Both the position numbers and the translations under genes were made by a program. This document shows positions 9,350 to 17,998 of a DNA stretch of 64,000 bases, piece after piece. Position 1 is the stretch's first letter; every line of letters begins with the position of its first letter. The stretch is from contig DASVBS010000026.1 in NCBI GenBank assembly GCA_036375715.1, positions 1 through 64,000 of the forward strand, written 5' to 3'. The DNA is from Longimicrobiaceae bacterium. GTDB taxonomy: Bacteria > Gemmatimonadota > Gemmatimonadetes > Longimicrobiales > Longimicrobiaceae. The notes below the pieces were generated by a model. The model had not been told where the DNA came from. It ran no database searches and saw nothing but the letters and a program-made list of their open reading frames with translations.

Positions 9350-9814
9350 ATGAACCGATTACGCCAGGCATTCCTACTACCGCTCGCCCTCCTGCTCGCC
9401 GCCTGTGCGGGAAGCGCCCCGCGCGGACCCATCGTGCCCGAACGCTGGGAGGCAGACCGCACCGAGATCCTCATGCGTCTCAGGGCCTCCTCCGACGCCT
9501 GGAACCAGGGTGACCTGGACGGCCACCTGGCGATCTATGTAGATACGGTGACGTTCATGACCGAAGAAGGGCCGCGGCCCGGTGTGGCGGGCGTACGCGA
9601 GGCGTTCTCCCGCACCTACTGGCGCGACGGCCGTCCGCTGCAGCGGCTCGACTTCGAGCAGATCGCGATTCGCCCGCTGGGCCCCGGCGCCGCCTTGCAG
9701 ACGGGTCGGTTCATCCTATCCGGCGGCAATCGGCCGGAACAATCCGGATGGTTCACCCTGGTCTGGGTGCGTACGCAGGACGGTTGGCGCGCCGTGCACG
9801 ACCACAGCGGCTGA
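9350..9814 (+). CDS. NTF2/SnoaL-like lipoprotein (DUF4440-type)
   Basis: A 154-residue lipoprotein: the signal ends in the lipobox LLAAC, so the mature N-terminus should be lipid-anchored. The mature part is a single NTF2-like cone with the pattern SSDAWNQGDLDGHLAIYVDTVTF near its start and WRAVHDHS at its end, as in DUF4440/SnoaL-like proteins. These bind small ligands or act as isomerases; the ligand is unknown. A GGGGAGGGG stretch precedes the ATG; the TTG one codon earlier is less likely. Confidence 0.83.
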   Translation: MNRLRQAFLLPLALLLAACAGSAPRGPIVPERWEADRTEILMRLRASSDAWNQGDLDGHLAIYVDTVTFMTEEGPRPGVAGVREAFSRTYWRDGRPLQRLDFEQIAIRPLGPGAALQTGRFILSGGNRPEQSGWFTLVWVRTQDGWRAVHDHSG

Positions 9815-9823
9815 GGAGAGCGG

Positions 9824-10441
9824 TCAGCGGCGGCCGGCCCTGGCGGCCTTGCCGCCCGAGTGCGACCAGAGCGCGCGCTCCACCCGCACCGCGTTCCAGT
9901 CGCCTCCCAACTCTTCCGCCCGGCGGCGGATGGCCTCCGCGTAGCGCAGGTAGTAAGGAAGCGTGAAGCCTACCTCCCCGAATCCCGGAATCTGCTCGGC
10001 GACCAGCTCGTCGAAGAAGGGGTAGGTCTCAGGCGCGGCGGCCGCGGCGACGGCGGAGGCGGTCGCCGGCCCCACCCCTTTCAGGCGCGCCAGCAGGTCA
10101 ATGGGGCGGCGAGGGTCGGGGATGGCGGCCAACGCCTCCCGGCTGACCGCTACCACGACCTCCGGGTCGTTCCCTTCCACCAGCGTCAGGTTCCGGGCCC
10201 GCCACACGCCCCGAGCCATCTTCCAGCGAGTGACCCGCGCCAGCTCCTCCAGCGTGACGTGCGGCTCGGGACGGGAAGTGATCCGCGCGGGAAGCTCGAG
10301 CCGGACCCAGCGGTCGAGCTCCCCCAGCGCGGCCACACCCTGCCGATCGACCACCGCCTCGTAGCTGTCGAGCGCTTCTCTCCAGCGTGTCTCGGAGTCA
10401 GAGCGCCACAGCGGCAATCCGGAGTCGGTGTCGGTCGTCAA
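9824..10441 (-). CDS. Helix-hairpin-helix protein, DNA-glycosylase-like
   Basis: A 205-residue protein with one clear helix-hairpin-helix motif, LKGVGPATAS (120-129), followed by an alanine-rich helix and FFDELVAEQIPG. The layout (RWKMARGVWRAR, then the HhH) recalls HhH-GPD glycosylase folds, but the catalytic aspartate region is not convincingly present. Likely binds DNA without sequence specificity. The start would be TTG at 10441, three bases after the stop of the DinB gene, so the two form an operon. Convergent with the lipoprotein gene ending at 9814. Confidence 0.7.
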   Translation of the reverse strand: MTTDTDSGLPLWRSDSETRWREALDSYEAVVDRQGVAALGELDRWVRLELPARITSRPEPHVTLEELARVTRWKMARGVWRARNLTLVEGNDPEVVVAVSREALAAIPDPRRPIDLLARLKGVGPATASAVAAAAAPETYPFFDELVAEQIPGFGEVGFTLPYYLRYAEAIRRRAEELGGDWNAVRVERALWSHSGGKAARAGRR

Positions 10442-10444
10442 TGA

Positions 10445-10930
10445 TCAATCCCGCACGTAGAAGGGCGGTGGCTCGATCCCCAGGGCGCGGAGGTACACGT
10501 ATCCCTGCCCCCGGTGATGGATCTCGTTGTCGATCACATACCACAGCAGGTCCCAGACCTGCGACGTGAACTGCCCGAAGATCGTCCGGGTTTCCTGGAA
10601 GACCTCGGCGGGGAGACGCGGCCACAACTCGTCGATGCGCCGGGAGTGCTCGTCCCAGAGACGGAGCAGCTCTGCTTTGTCCTGCACCTTGGGAGTTTCG
10701 TACTGCCGCGGCTGCTCGGAGGTGAGCTCCTCCAGCGTGGGCACGTCCATCGCGAGGAATTCCAGGACCAGCTCGCCGAAGGTACGCATGGGTGCCACGG
10801 CGTAAGAGAAGAGCTGATCCTCCGGGAAAGCCTCGATGACCCGGCGGGTGACCCGGCGGTGACCCTGCCAGTGGGCCAGCAGCTGCTCTGGCGTGATCAC
10901 CGGTGCGGCATTGACGGCTGAATTCGACAT
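10445..10930 (-). CDS. DinB-like family protein
   Basis: A 161-residue four-helix-bundle protein of the DinB/YfiT metalloprotein superfamily. A histidine near the N-terminal helix (H20/H24) and the EIHHRGQ segment (136-142) supply the usual metal site. The superfamily includes thiol-dependent S-transferases; the function here is unknown. GGGAGG sits at the right distance before ATG 10930. The first gene of a probable two-gene operon with the HhH protein. Confidence 0.87.
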   Translation of the reverse strand: MSNSAVNAAPVITPEQLLAHWQGHRRVTRRVIEAFPEDQLFSYAVAPMRTFGELVLEFLAMDVPTLEELTSEQPRQYETPKVQDKAELLRLWDEHSRRIDELWPRLPAEVFQETRTIFGQFTSQVWDLLWYVIDNEIHHRGQGYVYLRALGIEPPPFYVRD

Positions 10931-11213
10931 CTTTGCCTCCCTGTCGAAGGTGATCCCCGATCTTCGGGATTTGTTCGGGGGAGGCGCAAGATAGGGGGTG
11001 GCCGGACCGGCATCAAGGGTCACGTTGGCGGTGCCACACATCTGTTTCGATCCCGGCGCGGCCGGGCTTCTGTGACGGGTTTTTTGGGGTTGGCCGGGGG
11101 GCAGGTTCGTCCACCAACGGCTCCGCCTCTGAACCGGTAGAACCGGTGGGATCCGACAGGTCAGTCGCGCGTGCTCGCCTCGTGCACTAACTTGCCCGTT
11201 GGAGGCTTCCGCC

Positions 11214-12062
11214 ATGAGAGCAGCGGCGCTCGGTGCAATCGCGGTTTCCCTCGTCGCCAGCGGGGGACTCGCCCTGAAGTCGGCTTCGCAGTCCGGCCCC
11301 GCGGTGGATGGCAGGGCGATGGATGGGGTGTGGCTGTCTCCGGTCTCGGTGAGCGCTCCGGCGCCGGATCCGGATCCCTTCGCCGATTGGACGCGGCCGC
11401 CGGGGCCCGTGCGCATCGCACTGCAGGCGGGACACTGGCGAGCTTCGGAGGCGCCGCCCGAACAGGCGGGCCTGCGGGACAACGGCGCAAGGGTCAAGGG
11501 GATTGCGGAGTGGGAGGTGAATCTCGAGATCGCGCGCCGCACTGCGGCCCTGCTGCGCGACTCCGGGTACACCGTCGACATCCTTCCAACCACCATCCCG
11601 CCCGGATACTGGGCCGACCTGTTCATTGCGATCCACGCCGACGGTCATAACAGCTCGCGCATCTCGGGCTATCGGGCGGCCGCGCCGCGCCGCGACCGGA
11701 CGGGTCAGGCGGCGACCTTCGCATCTCTGCTGGACCGCATCTACGGAGAGGAGACCGGGCTCGACTACTACGGGAGCGTGACCCGGCGGATGCGCGGCTA
11801 TTATGCCTTCAACTCCCGGCGTTACCAGCACGCCCTCCATCCCATGACGGTGGGAGTGATTCTCGAGACCGGTTTCCTCACCAGCCCTCGGGACCGTAAG
11901 GTGCTGGTCGAGGCGCCGGATCGCGCGGCGCGGGGAATTGCCCGAGCAGTGATGGAGTTCGTCAGCCCGATTCCCCCCGTTCCATCTCCCACTGTGACCC
12001 GCTCGCTGAACGTCGGCCTTCAGAGTCTCGATTCCACTCGCTATGCCCACGAAACTCGATAA
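11214..12062 (+). CDS. N-acetylmuramoyl-L-alanine amidase (Amidase_3)
   Basis: A 282-residue exported zinc amidase. Zinc ligands H74 (QAGHW), E99 (GIAEWEVN) and H141 (IHADGH) and the catalytic E218 (VILETGFL) are all present. It should cleave the amide between MurNAc and the stem peptide in the periplasm, for cell separation or wall turnover. The N-terminus is hydrophobic (residues 1-21), followed by a proline-rich linker. GGAG lies ten bases upstream of ATG 11214. It overlaps the next small gene by 20 bases and leads a three-gene operon. Confidence 0.9.
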   Translation: MRAAALGAIAVSLVASGGLALKSASQSGPAVDGRAMDGVWLSPVSVSAPAPDPDPFADWTRPPGPVRIALQAGHWRASEAPPEQAGLRDNGARVKGIAEWEVNLEIARRTAALLRDSGYTVDILPTTIPPGYWADLFIAIHADGHNSSRISGYRAAAPRRDRTGQAATFASLLDRIYGEETGLDYYGSVTRRMRGYYAFNSRRYQHALHPMTVGVILETGFLTSPRDRKVLVEAPDRAARGIARAVMEFVSPIPPVPSPTVTRSLNVGLQSLDSTRYAHETR

Positions 12063-12243
12063 GACATTGAAGCGGGAGCTGGAGATCGACGGAGAGAGCT
12101 ACACTCTCACGATCGATCCGCAGGGGCTGAAGCTCACGCGCAAGGGGAGGCGCAAGGGGCACGAGCTCACCTGGCGGGCGCTGGTCTCCGGAGAAGCCGC
12201 GCTCGCCACGGCGCTGAACGCGTCGCTGGAGGCCAATCGGTGA
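12043..12243 (+). CDS. Small conserved-looking cytoplasmic protein, 66 aa
   Basis: A 66-residue basic/acidic protein without signal or membrane segment; it reads as beta-hairpin (YTLTIDPQGLKLTRKGRRKG) then helix (ALATALNASLEANR). I do not recognise a family. It is supported by codon use and position: its ATG lies inside the end of the amidase gene and its TGA overlaps the GTG of the next gene. The tight packing suggests translational coupling within the amidase operon. Confidence 0.65.
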   Translation: MPTKLDKTLKRELEIDGESYTLTIDPQGLKLTRKGRRKGHELTWRALVSGEAALATALNASLEANR

Positions 12244-12806
12244 GGTCCGGCCAGCTGCGCGTACGGGAGCCGGTGCGCACCCTCGCACTCGTGCTGGTTG
12301 CCACGACTCTCTCCGCATGCGCGCCGGATCCGGAGCCCGAAGCCGAGCCTCGCGCAGCCGAGCCGGTGGTCGGTGCCCTACCTTCGCGCACGGAATTCGT
12401 CGACAATGGCCTGCTGTTCGTGCCAGAGGACCGGGCTTCGCTCCAGGTGCGGTTGGGTCCCCCGGACAGCGTCTCACAGAAGGTCATTGCGAACCGCCAC
12501 GTGCCCGGCGTGAGGGATACCATCTTCATCTATCACTATCCGCAGATGACTGTCGGCTTCCATCACCCGGGCGGTGGTCGGGACTTGTTGTCGAGCGTGG
12601 AAGTGCGTTCGAACGATCACCTGCGCTATCCGTTGCTCGGGCTCACCAGGGACGCCATCGACGGTGCTTTTGGCGCCCCCGACGAGGCCTCGGACAGTTC
12701 GCTCACCTATTACTGTACGTCGTGTATCGCCGGCGACGATCCGGTAGAGATCGTCTTCGTGAACGGCGAGGCGCGGCGAGTGAGGTTCTCCTATTATGTA
12801 GACTGA
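12240..12806 (+). CDS. Lipoprotein of unknown function
   Basis: A 188-residue protein with a basic N-terminus, hydrophobic segment and lipobox LSAC, followed by an acidic, proline-rich linker (PDPEPEAEP). The mature domain has features of small outer-membrane lipoproteins of the SmpA/BamE-like kind (LGLTRDAIDGAFGAPDEA resembles the G-x-P turn there), but this is only a resemblance. Two cysteines (YYCTSC) could form a disulfide. Start GTG 12240 overlaps the upstream TGA; co-transcription with the amidase points to an envelope role. Confidence 0.75.
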   Translation: MRSGQLRVREPVRTLALVLVATTLSACAPDPEPEAEPRAAEPVVGALPSRTEFVDNGLLFVPEDRASLQVRLGPPDSVSQKVIANRHVPGVRDTIFIYHYPQMTVGFHHPGGGRDLLSSVEVRSNDHLRYPLLGLTRDAIDGAFGAPDEASDSSLTYYCTSCIAGDDPVEIVFVNGEARRVRFSYYVD

Positions 12807-12964
12807 CGAACCCGCCGGGAGACGGCCCCGCGCGGCACTTCGCAGATGACCCGCGGCGAGCGGTCGTCCTGCCCGGCGTCGTCGATCCCGTATGCTTCCC
12901 GGCTCCGCCGCACCTGCCCGCGGATCGCATCCTTCGACCTCGACCAACCCAGCACGGAGGGGAG

Positions 12965-13603
12965 ATGAAGCTCTTCGGCATCGTATTCATCGCGCTCGGG
13001 CTCACCGCCTGTGCCGCCACCGGTCAGGAAGCACGCAGCCTCTTCGACGGCGAGAGCCTGGAGGGGTGGGAGCGAAAGGCAGTCCATGGCGGCAGGGGCG
13101 GCCTCTGGACCGTCGAGGACGGCGTCATTGTAGCCAACCAGGAGCCGGACCATACCGGCGGCCTTCTCGGGACCCTCGAGAGCTTCTCCGACGTGGAGGT
13201 CGAGCTCGAGTTCATGGCCGATGATCCCGTCGACACCGGTCTCTTCCTCCGCACGCGCGAGGATGGGATGGGCTACCAGGTGACGATCGATGTGCGTAGC
13301 GACGGCTACGTCGGGAGCCTGTACGCCCCCGCGGAGGGCGGCTTCCTGGTGCAGTACGAGAACTGGCGCGACCACTATCGGCCGGGAGAATGGAACCACC
13401 TCCGCGCCCGTATCGTCGGCCAGCCGGCGCACATCACCGCCTGGCTGAACGGGGTGCAGACCTTCGATTACCAGGACAGCGAGGAGCGCTATCCGCCAGA
13501 GGGGTACATCGGCTTGCAGGTCCACGGCGGAGAGGGCTCATGGGGTGCGGAGAATCGCGCCCGCTTCCGCAACATCCGGGTCCGGCCTGTCGAGGCTCCG
13601 TGA
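12965..13603 (+). CDS. DUF1080 lipoprotein (3-keto-glycoside hydrolase-like)
   Basis: A 212-residue protein with lipobox LTAC (Cys16) and a DUF1080 jelly-roll domain: SLFDGESLEGWE near the start, GLFLRTRED in the middle and YIGLQVHGGEG then RFRNIRVRP at the end. Characterised DUF1080 members cleave 3-keto-glycosides. The putative partner oxidoreductase at 13641 lies 37 bases downstream. GGAGGGGAG abuts the ATG. It probably sits lipid-anchored facing the periplasm. Confidence 0.85.
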   Translation: MKLFGIVFIALGLTACAATGQEARSLFDGESLEGWERKAVHGGRGGLWTVEDGVIVANQEPDHTGGLLGTLESFSDVEVELEFMADDPVDTGLFLRTREDGMGYQVTIDVRSDGYVGSLYAPAEGGFLVQYENWRDHYRPGEWNHLRARIVGQPAHITAWLNGVQTFDYQDSEERYPPEGYIGLQVHGGEGSWGAENRARFRNIRVRPVEAP

Positions 13604-13640
13604 CCGCATCCATTTCACCCATCCCCATCGAACCAGCATC

Positions 13641-15035
13641 ATGAGCGACAAGAGAACGTCCCGGCGGCAGTTCATCCGGCGAGGTGGATCGCTCCTAGCC
13701 GGCGGTGCCGTCAGCAGCATGCTGGCGAGCGAAGCGGCGGCCGCCGGACGCGTCATCCCGATCGAGGTGCCGGAGCGAGAGGTGCGGCGTTACTCGAAGC
13801 AGGACACGATCCGGCTGGCGACCATCGGCGTGGGGATTCAGGGATCGGGGGACACCAACACCGCCCTGCGCGTCCCCGGCGTCGAGCTGGTGGCGGTCGC
13901 GGACGTCTACGACGGCCGCCTCGTGCGGGCGAAGGAGGTCTGGGGAAACCACCTGTTCACCACGCGGGACTACCGGGAGATCCTGGCGCGGGAGGACGTG
14001 GACGCGGTCATCATCGCCGTACCCGACCACTGGCATGCCCGCATAGCGATCGACGCCATGAACGCGGGCAAGGACGTCTACCTCGAGAAGCCTATGGTCC
14101 AGAAGGTGACGGAGGGCCATGAGGTAATCGAGGTCCAGAAGAAAACCGGTCGCGTGCTGCAGGTCGGCAGTCAGCGGGTCAGCTCCATCGTCTACGCCAA
14201 AGCAAAGGAGCTGCTCGCCAGCGGCGCGATCGGGCCGGTCAACTTCATCGAGGCGCGGTACGACCGGAACTCCGCAATTGGAGCGTGGCAGTACTCGATT
14301 CCGCCCGACGCCAGCCCGCAGACGGTGGACTGGGATCGCTTTCTCGGCAACGCGCCGAAGCGCCCCTTCGAGCCGATCCGCCTCTTCCGCTGGCGGAACT
14401 ATCAGGACTACGGCACCGGCGTCCCGGGCGACCTGTTCGTGCACCTCTTCTCGGGCATCCACTTCGTGCTGGACAGCAACGGGCCGACGCGCGTGATGTC
14501 CACCGGGGGGTTGCGCTACTGGCTCGACGGCCGCGACGTTCCGGACGTGATGGTGGGGATCTACGATTATCCCGAGACTGCCAAGCACCCCGCGTTCAAC
14601 ATCAACATGCGGGTGAACTTCGCCTCCGGCGACGGCGGAGGGCAGTCCTTCCGCTTCATCGGACCTGACGGGGTGCTCACCATCGACAATCGCGTCACGC
14701 TCCAGCGGGCGGCCAAGGAGACCGAGCCCGGACACACCGCATACACCTTCTCACGCGAGATCGAGGAGGCAGTGATCCGCGAGTACCGTGAGCGCTACCC
14801 CGAGAAGGAGCCGGTGGTACGGCCGGAGTATACCGAGGTCTACGCTCCGCCCTCGGGCTACAGCGACTCTCTCGACCACTTCGAGGTCTTCTTCGACGCC
14901 GTGCGCAACCGCAAGCCAGTAGTCGAGGACGCGGTATTCGGCTTCCGCGCCGCGGCCCCCTCGCTGCTCACGAACATGAGCTACTTCGAGAAGAAGGCCG
15001 TCAACTGGGACTCGGAGGCAATGAAGGTCGTCTAA
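13641..15035 (+). CDS. Tat-exported Gfo/Idh/MocA family oxidoreductase
   Basis: A 464-residue enzyme. The N-terminus has a twin-arginine signal SRRQFIRRGG (residues 7-16), so it is exported folded, probably with its nicotinamide cofactor bound. The Rossmann loop is GVGIQGSG (63-70), the family EKP motif is at 149-151, and PDHWHA (128-133) is typical of glycoside-acting members. It likely oxidises a sugar hydroxyl (for example C3) reversibly. Its TAA overlaps the ATG of the next DUF1080 gene by one base (TAATG), so the two are coupled. The start is chosen at ATG 13641, where the Tat motif begins. Confidence 0.9.
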   Translation: MSDKRTSRRQFIRRGGSLLAGGAVSSMLASEAAAAGRVIPIEVPEREVRRYSKQDTIRLATIGVGIQGSGDTNTALRVPGVELVAVADVYDGRLVRAKEVWGNHLFTTRDYREILAREDVDAVIIAVPDHWHARIAIDAMNAGKDVYLEKPMVQKVTEGHEVIEVQKKTGRVLQVGSQRVSSIVYAKAKELLASGAIGPVNFIEARYDRNSAIGAWQYSIPPDASPQTVDWDRFLGNAPKRPFEPIRLFRWRNYQDYGTGVPGDLFVHLFSGIHFVLDSNGPTRVMSTGGLRYWLDGRDVPDVMVGIYDYPETAKHPAFNINMRVNFASGDGGGQSFRFIGPDGVLTIDNRVTLQRAAKETEPGHTAYTFSREIEEAVIREYRERYPEKEPVVRPEYTEVYAPPSGYSDSLDHFEVFFDAVRNRKPVVEDAVFGFRAAAPSLLTNMSYFEKKAVNWDSEAMKVV

Positions 15036-15673
15036 TGGGAAGAATACTTTTGATCCTCCTCGGTATAATGCTCCTTCACCCGCCTGGCGCGGCGTCCGGA
15101 CAGCAAGAGTGGCGCTCGCTGTTCAACGGCACCGACCTGACCGGCTGGGGCGGTGACGTGGACGGCTACACGGTGGAGAACGGGGCCATCGTCTGCCTCC
15201 CGGACGGGGGTGGCAACCTCTACGTGGACGGTGAGTTCGACGATTTCGTCCTGCGGTTCTCCTTCCGGATGGAGCCAGGCGGGAACAACGGGGTGGGGAT
15301 CCGTGCGGAGCGCGGCAAGGATGCGGCGTATTATGGGATGGAGATCCAGATCCTGGACGACTACGCCGAACAGTATAATGAGCTGAAGCCGTGGCAGTTC
15401 CACGGGTCCATCTACGGGGTGGTGCCGGCGCGCCGGGGGGCGCTGAAACCCGCGGGGGAATGGAACGAGGAGGAGATCCGGGCTGAGGGCTCCCGCATCA
15501 CCGTCACGCTGAACGGCACCGTGATCGTCGACGCCGATATCCGCGAAGCGGCCCGGAACGGGACGATAGATGGTCGCGAGCACCCGGGCCTCTTCAACCG
15601 CAGCGGGGCCATCGGCTTCCTCGGCCACGGCAGTCGCGTCGAGTTCAAGGACATCCGCATCCGCGAGCTGTAG
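15035..15673 (+). CDS. Exported DUF1080 protein (3-keto-glycoside hydrolase-like)
   Basis: A 212-residue protein with a signal peptide (about 1-22) and one DUF1080 domain: SLFNGTDLTGWGG, then NNGVGIRAE, YYGMEIQILDD and a C-terminal RVEFKDIRIREL. The acidic and aromatic residues of YGMEIQILDDY line the expected ligand cleft. It shares only family-level similarity with the DUF1080 lipoprotein at 12965, so the two may act on different linkages. Translationally coupled to the oxidoreductase upstream. Confidence 0.88.
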   Translation: MGRILLILLGIMLLHPPGAASGQQEWRSLFNGTDLTGWGGDVDGYTVENGAIVCLPDGGGNLYVDGEFDDFVLRFSFRMEPGGNNGVGIRAERGKDAAYYGMEIQILDDYAEQYNELKPWQFHGSIYGVVPARRGALKPAGEWNEEEIRAEGSRITVTLNGTVIVDADIREAARNGTIDGREHPGLFNRSGAIGFLGHGSRVEFKDIRIREL

Positions 15674-15711
15674 CGGACCTGACCGCAATCAACTCAGAAC
15701 GGAGCCGCACG

Positions 15712-17910
15712 ATGGTTGATCAGACCAGCAGGACTCCTCCGTTTTCCCGGATCCGGAAGATCCGGAAGGCACTCTCCTTCCGGTGCATCCCCTTGGCAAC
15801 TGCCCTCGTCATGGGGGGGTGCGTGGGAGCCGACGCTGCCGGGGGCGACCTCGAGATCGACCCGGATGACATCGGTGGCACGGTCACCGGACCGAACGGA
15901 CCGGAGGCGGGTGTGTGGGTCATTGCTCACACGACGGACCTACCCACTCCCTTCACCCGGATCGTCGTGACCGACGACGATGGGCGGTATGTGATTCCGG
16001 ACCTGCCGGACGCAGAGTACGAAGTCTGGGTGCGGGGCTACGGGTTGGTGGATTCCGAGAAGACGCAGGCACGTCCGGGGGCAATGCTCGACCTTACGGC
16101 CACTCCAGCCCCGACTCCCCAGGCAGCAGCGGAGTACTATCCCGCCGGGTACTGGTTCTCCCTTATCGAAGTGCCGTCGGCCGACGAGTTTCCTGGCACC
16201 GGGCCTTCGGGGAACGGGATCAACGCCGACATCGAACAGCAGGCGGATTACATCCGCACCATTAAGTCGGGCGCGTGCACGTCGTGCCACGCGCTGGGCT
16301 CGCCGGGGACGCGACGTATCCCGGAAGCGCTTGGCACCTTCGCGTCCTCGGAGGAGGCATGGGAGCGGCGCTTGATGTCCGGGCAGGCCGGCGGATCGAT
16401 GATCGGCACACTCAACCGCCTCGGTCGCGAGCGCACTCTGCGGATGTTCGCCGACTGGACGGACACCATCGCCGCCGGGGCAGTGCCTCCGGCGCCACCT
16501 CGGCCCGAGGGGGTCGAGCGCAACGTGGTCATCACCATCTGGGACTGGGCCGATCCCAAGGCGTATCTCCACGATCTCGTCTCTACCGACCGCCGGAACC
16601 CCACGGTCAACGCGAACGGGCCGCTGTACGGTGCACTGGAAGCGAGCGCCGACTACGTCCCCGTGCTCGATCCGAGCACGCACACTGCGAGCAAGATTCC
16701 GCTCGCGCCGCGTGACCCGAACACCCCGGTTGCGTCCGGTCCACCGATGGCCCCGTCGCCGTACTGGGGGGAAGAGGCGATCTGGACCAGCCGTACGAAC
16801 GTACACAACCCGATGCTCGACGAGCGGGGCCGCCTCTGGTTGACCGCCGCCGTGCGGCCGCCGGAGAATCCCGACTATTGTCGCGAGGGATCGGATCACC
16901 CCTCGGCAGCCCTGTTCCCGCTCGAGCGTTCGTACCGGCACCTGGCCATGTACGACCCGGCGACGGGCAAGACGACGCACATCTCCACCTGCTTCAGTAC
17001 GCACCACCTGATGTTCGCCGAGGATGAGAACAACACGCTGTGGACCAGCGGCGGCGGTCAGGTCGTGGGGTGGCTGGATGTCAAGAAGTTCGAGGAGACG
17101 GGCGATGAGGCGGCTTCCCAGGGGTGGACGGCGCTGATCATGGACACCAACGGCAACGGCCGCCGCGACGAGTATGTGGAGCCGGACGAGCCGGTGGACC
17201 CGACCAAGGACAAACGCTACGGAGGGGCCTTCTACGCGGTGGCTCCGGCACCGGATGGATCGGTATGGGGAACTCAGCTGGGCTTCCCGGGCGCGGTGAT
17301 CCGCCTGGACCCCGGCGACAACCCGCCCCACACCGCGCTCGCGGAGGTTTACGAGCTGCCGATGCGCGACGGCATCCCGATGGAGGGCTTCTCTCCCCGC
17401 GGCGGCGACGTGGACCGCAACGGCGTTTACTGGGTAGCGCTCGCTAGCGGCCACCTGGCGAGCTTCGACCGGCGCAAGTGCAAGGGTCCACTCAACGGCC
17501 CGCAGGCTACCGGGCAGCACTGCCCAGAAGGCTGGACCTTCTACACCGAGCCGCTGCCGCAACTGGGCGGTGTGGAAACGCCAGGCAGCGCGGAGGCGAG
17601 CTATTACACCTGGGTGGACCAGCACAATACATTGGGGCTTGGCGCCAACGTGCCGATCAACACGGGCAACGCTTCGGAGGCGCTACTGGCTCTCGTGGAC
17701 GGGGAATGGGTGGTGTTGCGTGTGCCCTACCCCACCGGCTTCTACACCAAGTGGATGGACGGGCGGATCGACGATCCCGATGCCGGATGGAAGGGTCGCG
17801 GCGTGTGGGCGACGATCAGCACTCGCGCTCCGTTCCACATGGAAACCGGCAAGGGAACGACGAGCAAAGTGCTGAAATTCCAGATACGCCCGAACCCGCT
17901 GGCCAATTAG
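15712..17910 (+). CDS. Exported c-haem protein with carboxypeptidase-regulatory-like domain
   Basis: A 732-residue exported protein: a hydrophobic signal ending near GGC (residues 25-37, possibly a lipobox), a carboxypeptidase-regulatory-like beta-sandwich (about 48-115), a haem-c site CTSCH (189-193), and a long C-terminal part with streptogramin-lyase/beta-propeller character. Possible ligands include the many surface-loop aspartates (for example MDTNGNGRRDE, an EF-hand-like calcium loop). It could pass electrons from sugar oxidation to the respiratory chain or act as a lyase; neither is proven. It follows the DUF1080 gene by 38 bases and ends before a strong hairpin, so it closes the cluster. 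Confidence 0.75.
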   Translation: MVDQTSRTPPFSRIRKIRKALSFRCIPLATALVMGGCVGADAAGGDLEIDPDDIGGTVTGPNGPEAGVWVIAHTTDLPTPFTRIVVTDDDGRYVIPDLPDAEYEVWVRGYGLVDSEKTQARPGAMLDLTATPAPTPQAAAEYYPAGYWFSLIEVPSADEFPGTGPSGNGINADIEQQADYIRTIKSGACTSCHALGSPGTRRIPEALGTFASSEEAWERRLMSGQAGGSMIGTLNRLGRERTLRMFADWTDTIAAGAVPPAPPRPEGVERNVVITIWDWADPKAYLHDLVSTDRRNPTVNANGPLYGALEASADYVPVLDPSTHTASKIPLAPRDPNTPVASGPPMAPSPYWGEEAIWTSRTNVHNPMLDERGRLWLTAAVRPPENPDYCREGSDHPSAALFPLERSYRHLAMYDPATGKTTHISTCFSTHHLMFAEDENNTLWTSGGGQVVGWLDVKKFEETGDEAASQGWTALIMDTNGNGRRDEYVEPDEPVDPTKDKRYGGAFYAVAPAPDGSVWGTQLGFPGAVIRLDPGDNPPHTALAEVYELPMRDGIPMEGFSPRGGDVDRNGVYWVALASGHLASFDRRKCKGPLNGPQATGQHCPEGWTFYTEPLPQLGGVETPGSAEASYYTWVDQHNTLGLGANVPINTGNASEALLALVDGEWVVLRVPYPTGFYTKWMDGRIDDPDAGWKGRGVWATISTRAPFHMETGKGTTSKVLKFQIRPNPLAN

Positions 17911-17918
17911 CTGCATGA

Positions 17919-17952
17919 GCGAAGGGGCGCGCCGTGAGGCGTGCCCCTTCGC
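17919..17952 (+). terminator. Rho-independent-type hairpin after the c-haem gene
   Basis: The stem pairs 17919-17932 with 17939-17952 (14 base pairs, one G-T) around a 6-base loop. It begins nine bases after the stop at 17910. No long T-run follows. Its place argues that the next gene starts downstream of it, at 17999. Confidence 0.7.
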
Positions 17953-17998
17953 CGCGGTGGCGTCGGGAACGGAACCCGCTCCCTACGTGCCTGAATCG

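Noticed and set aside
11052-11085. Stem CCCGGC-GCG-GCCGGG near a T6 run as a terminator
   Set aside because: The T-run begins 14 bases after the stem, and it is not at a gene end, so it does not have terminator geometry.
15940-17625. Long open frame on the minus strand opposite the c-haem gene
   Set aside because: GC-rich codon bias leaves shadow frames open. The plus-strand gene has a signal, CxxCH and regulatory domain; the antisense frame has none.
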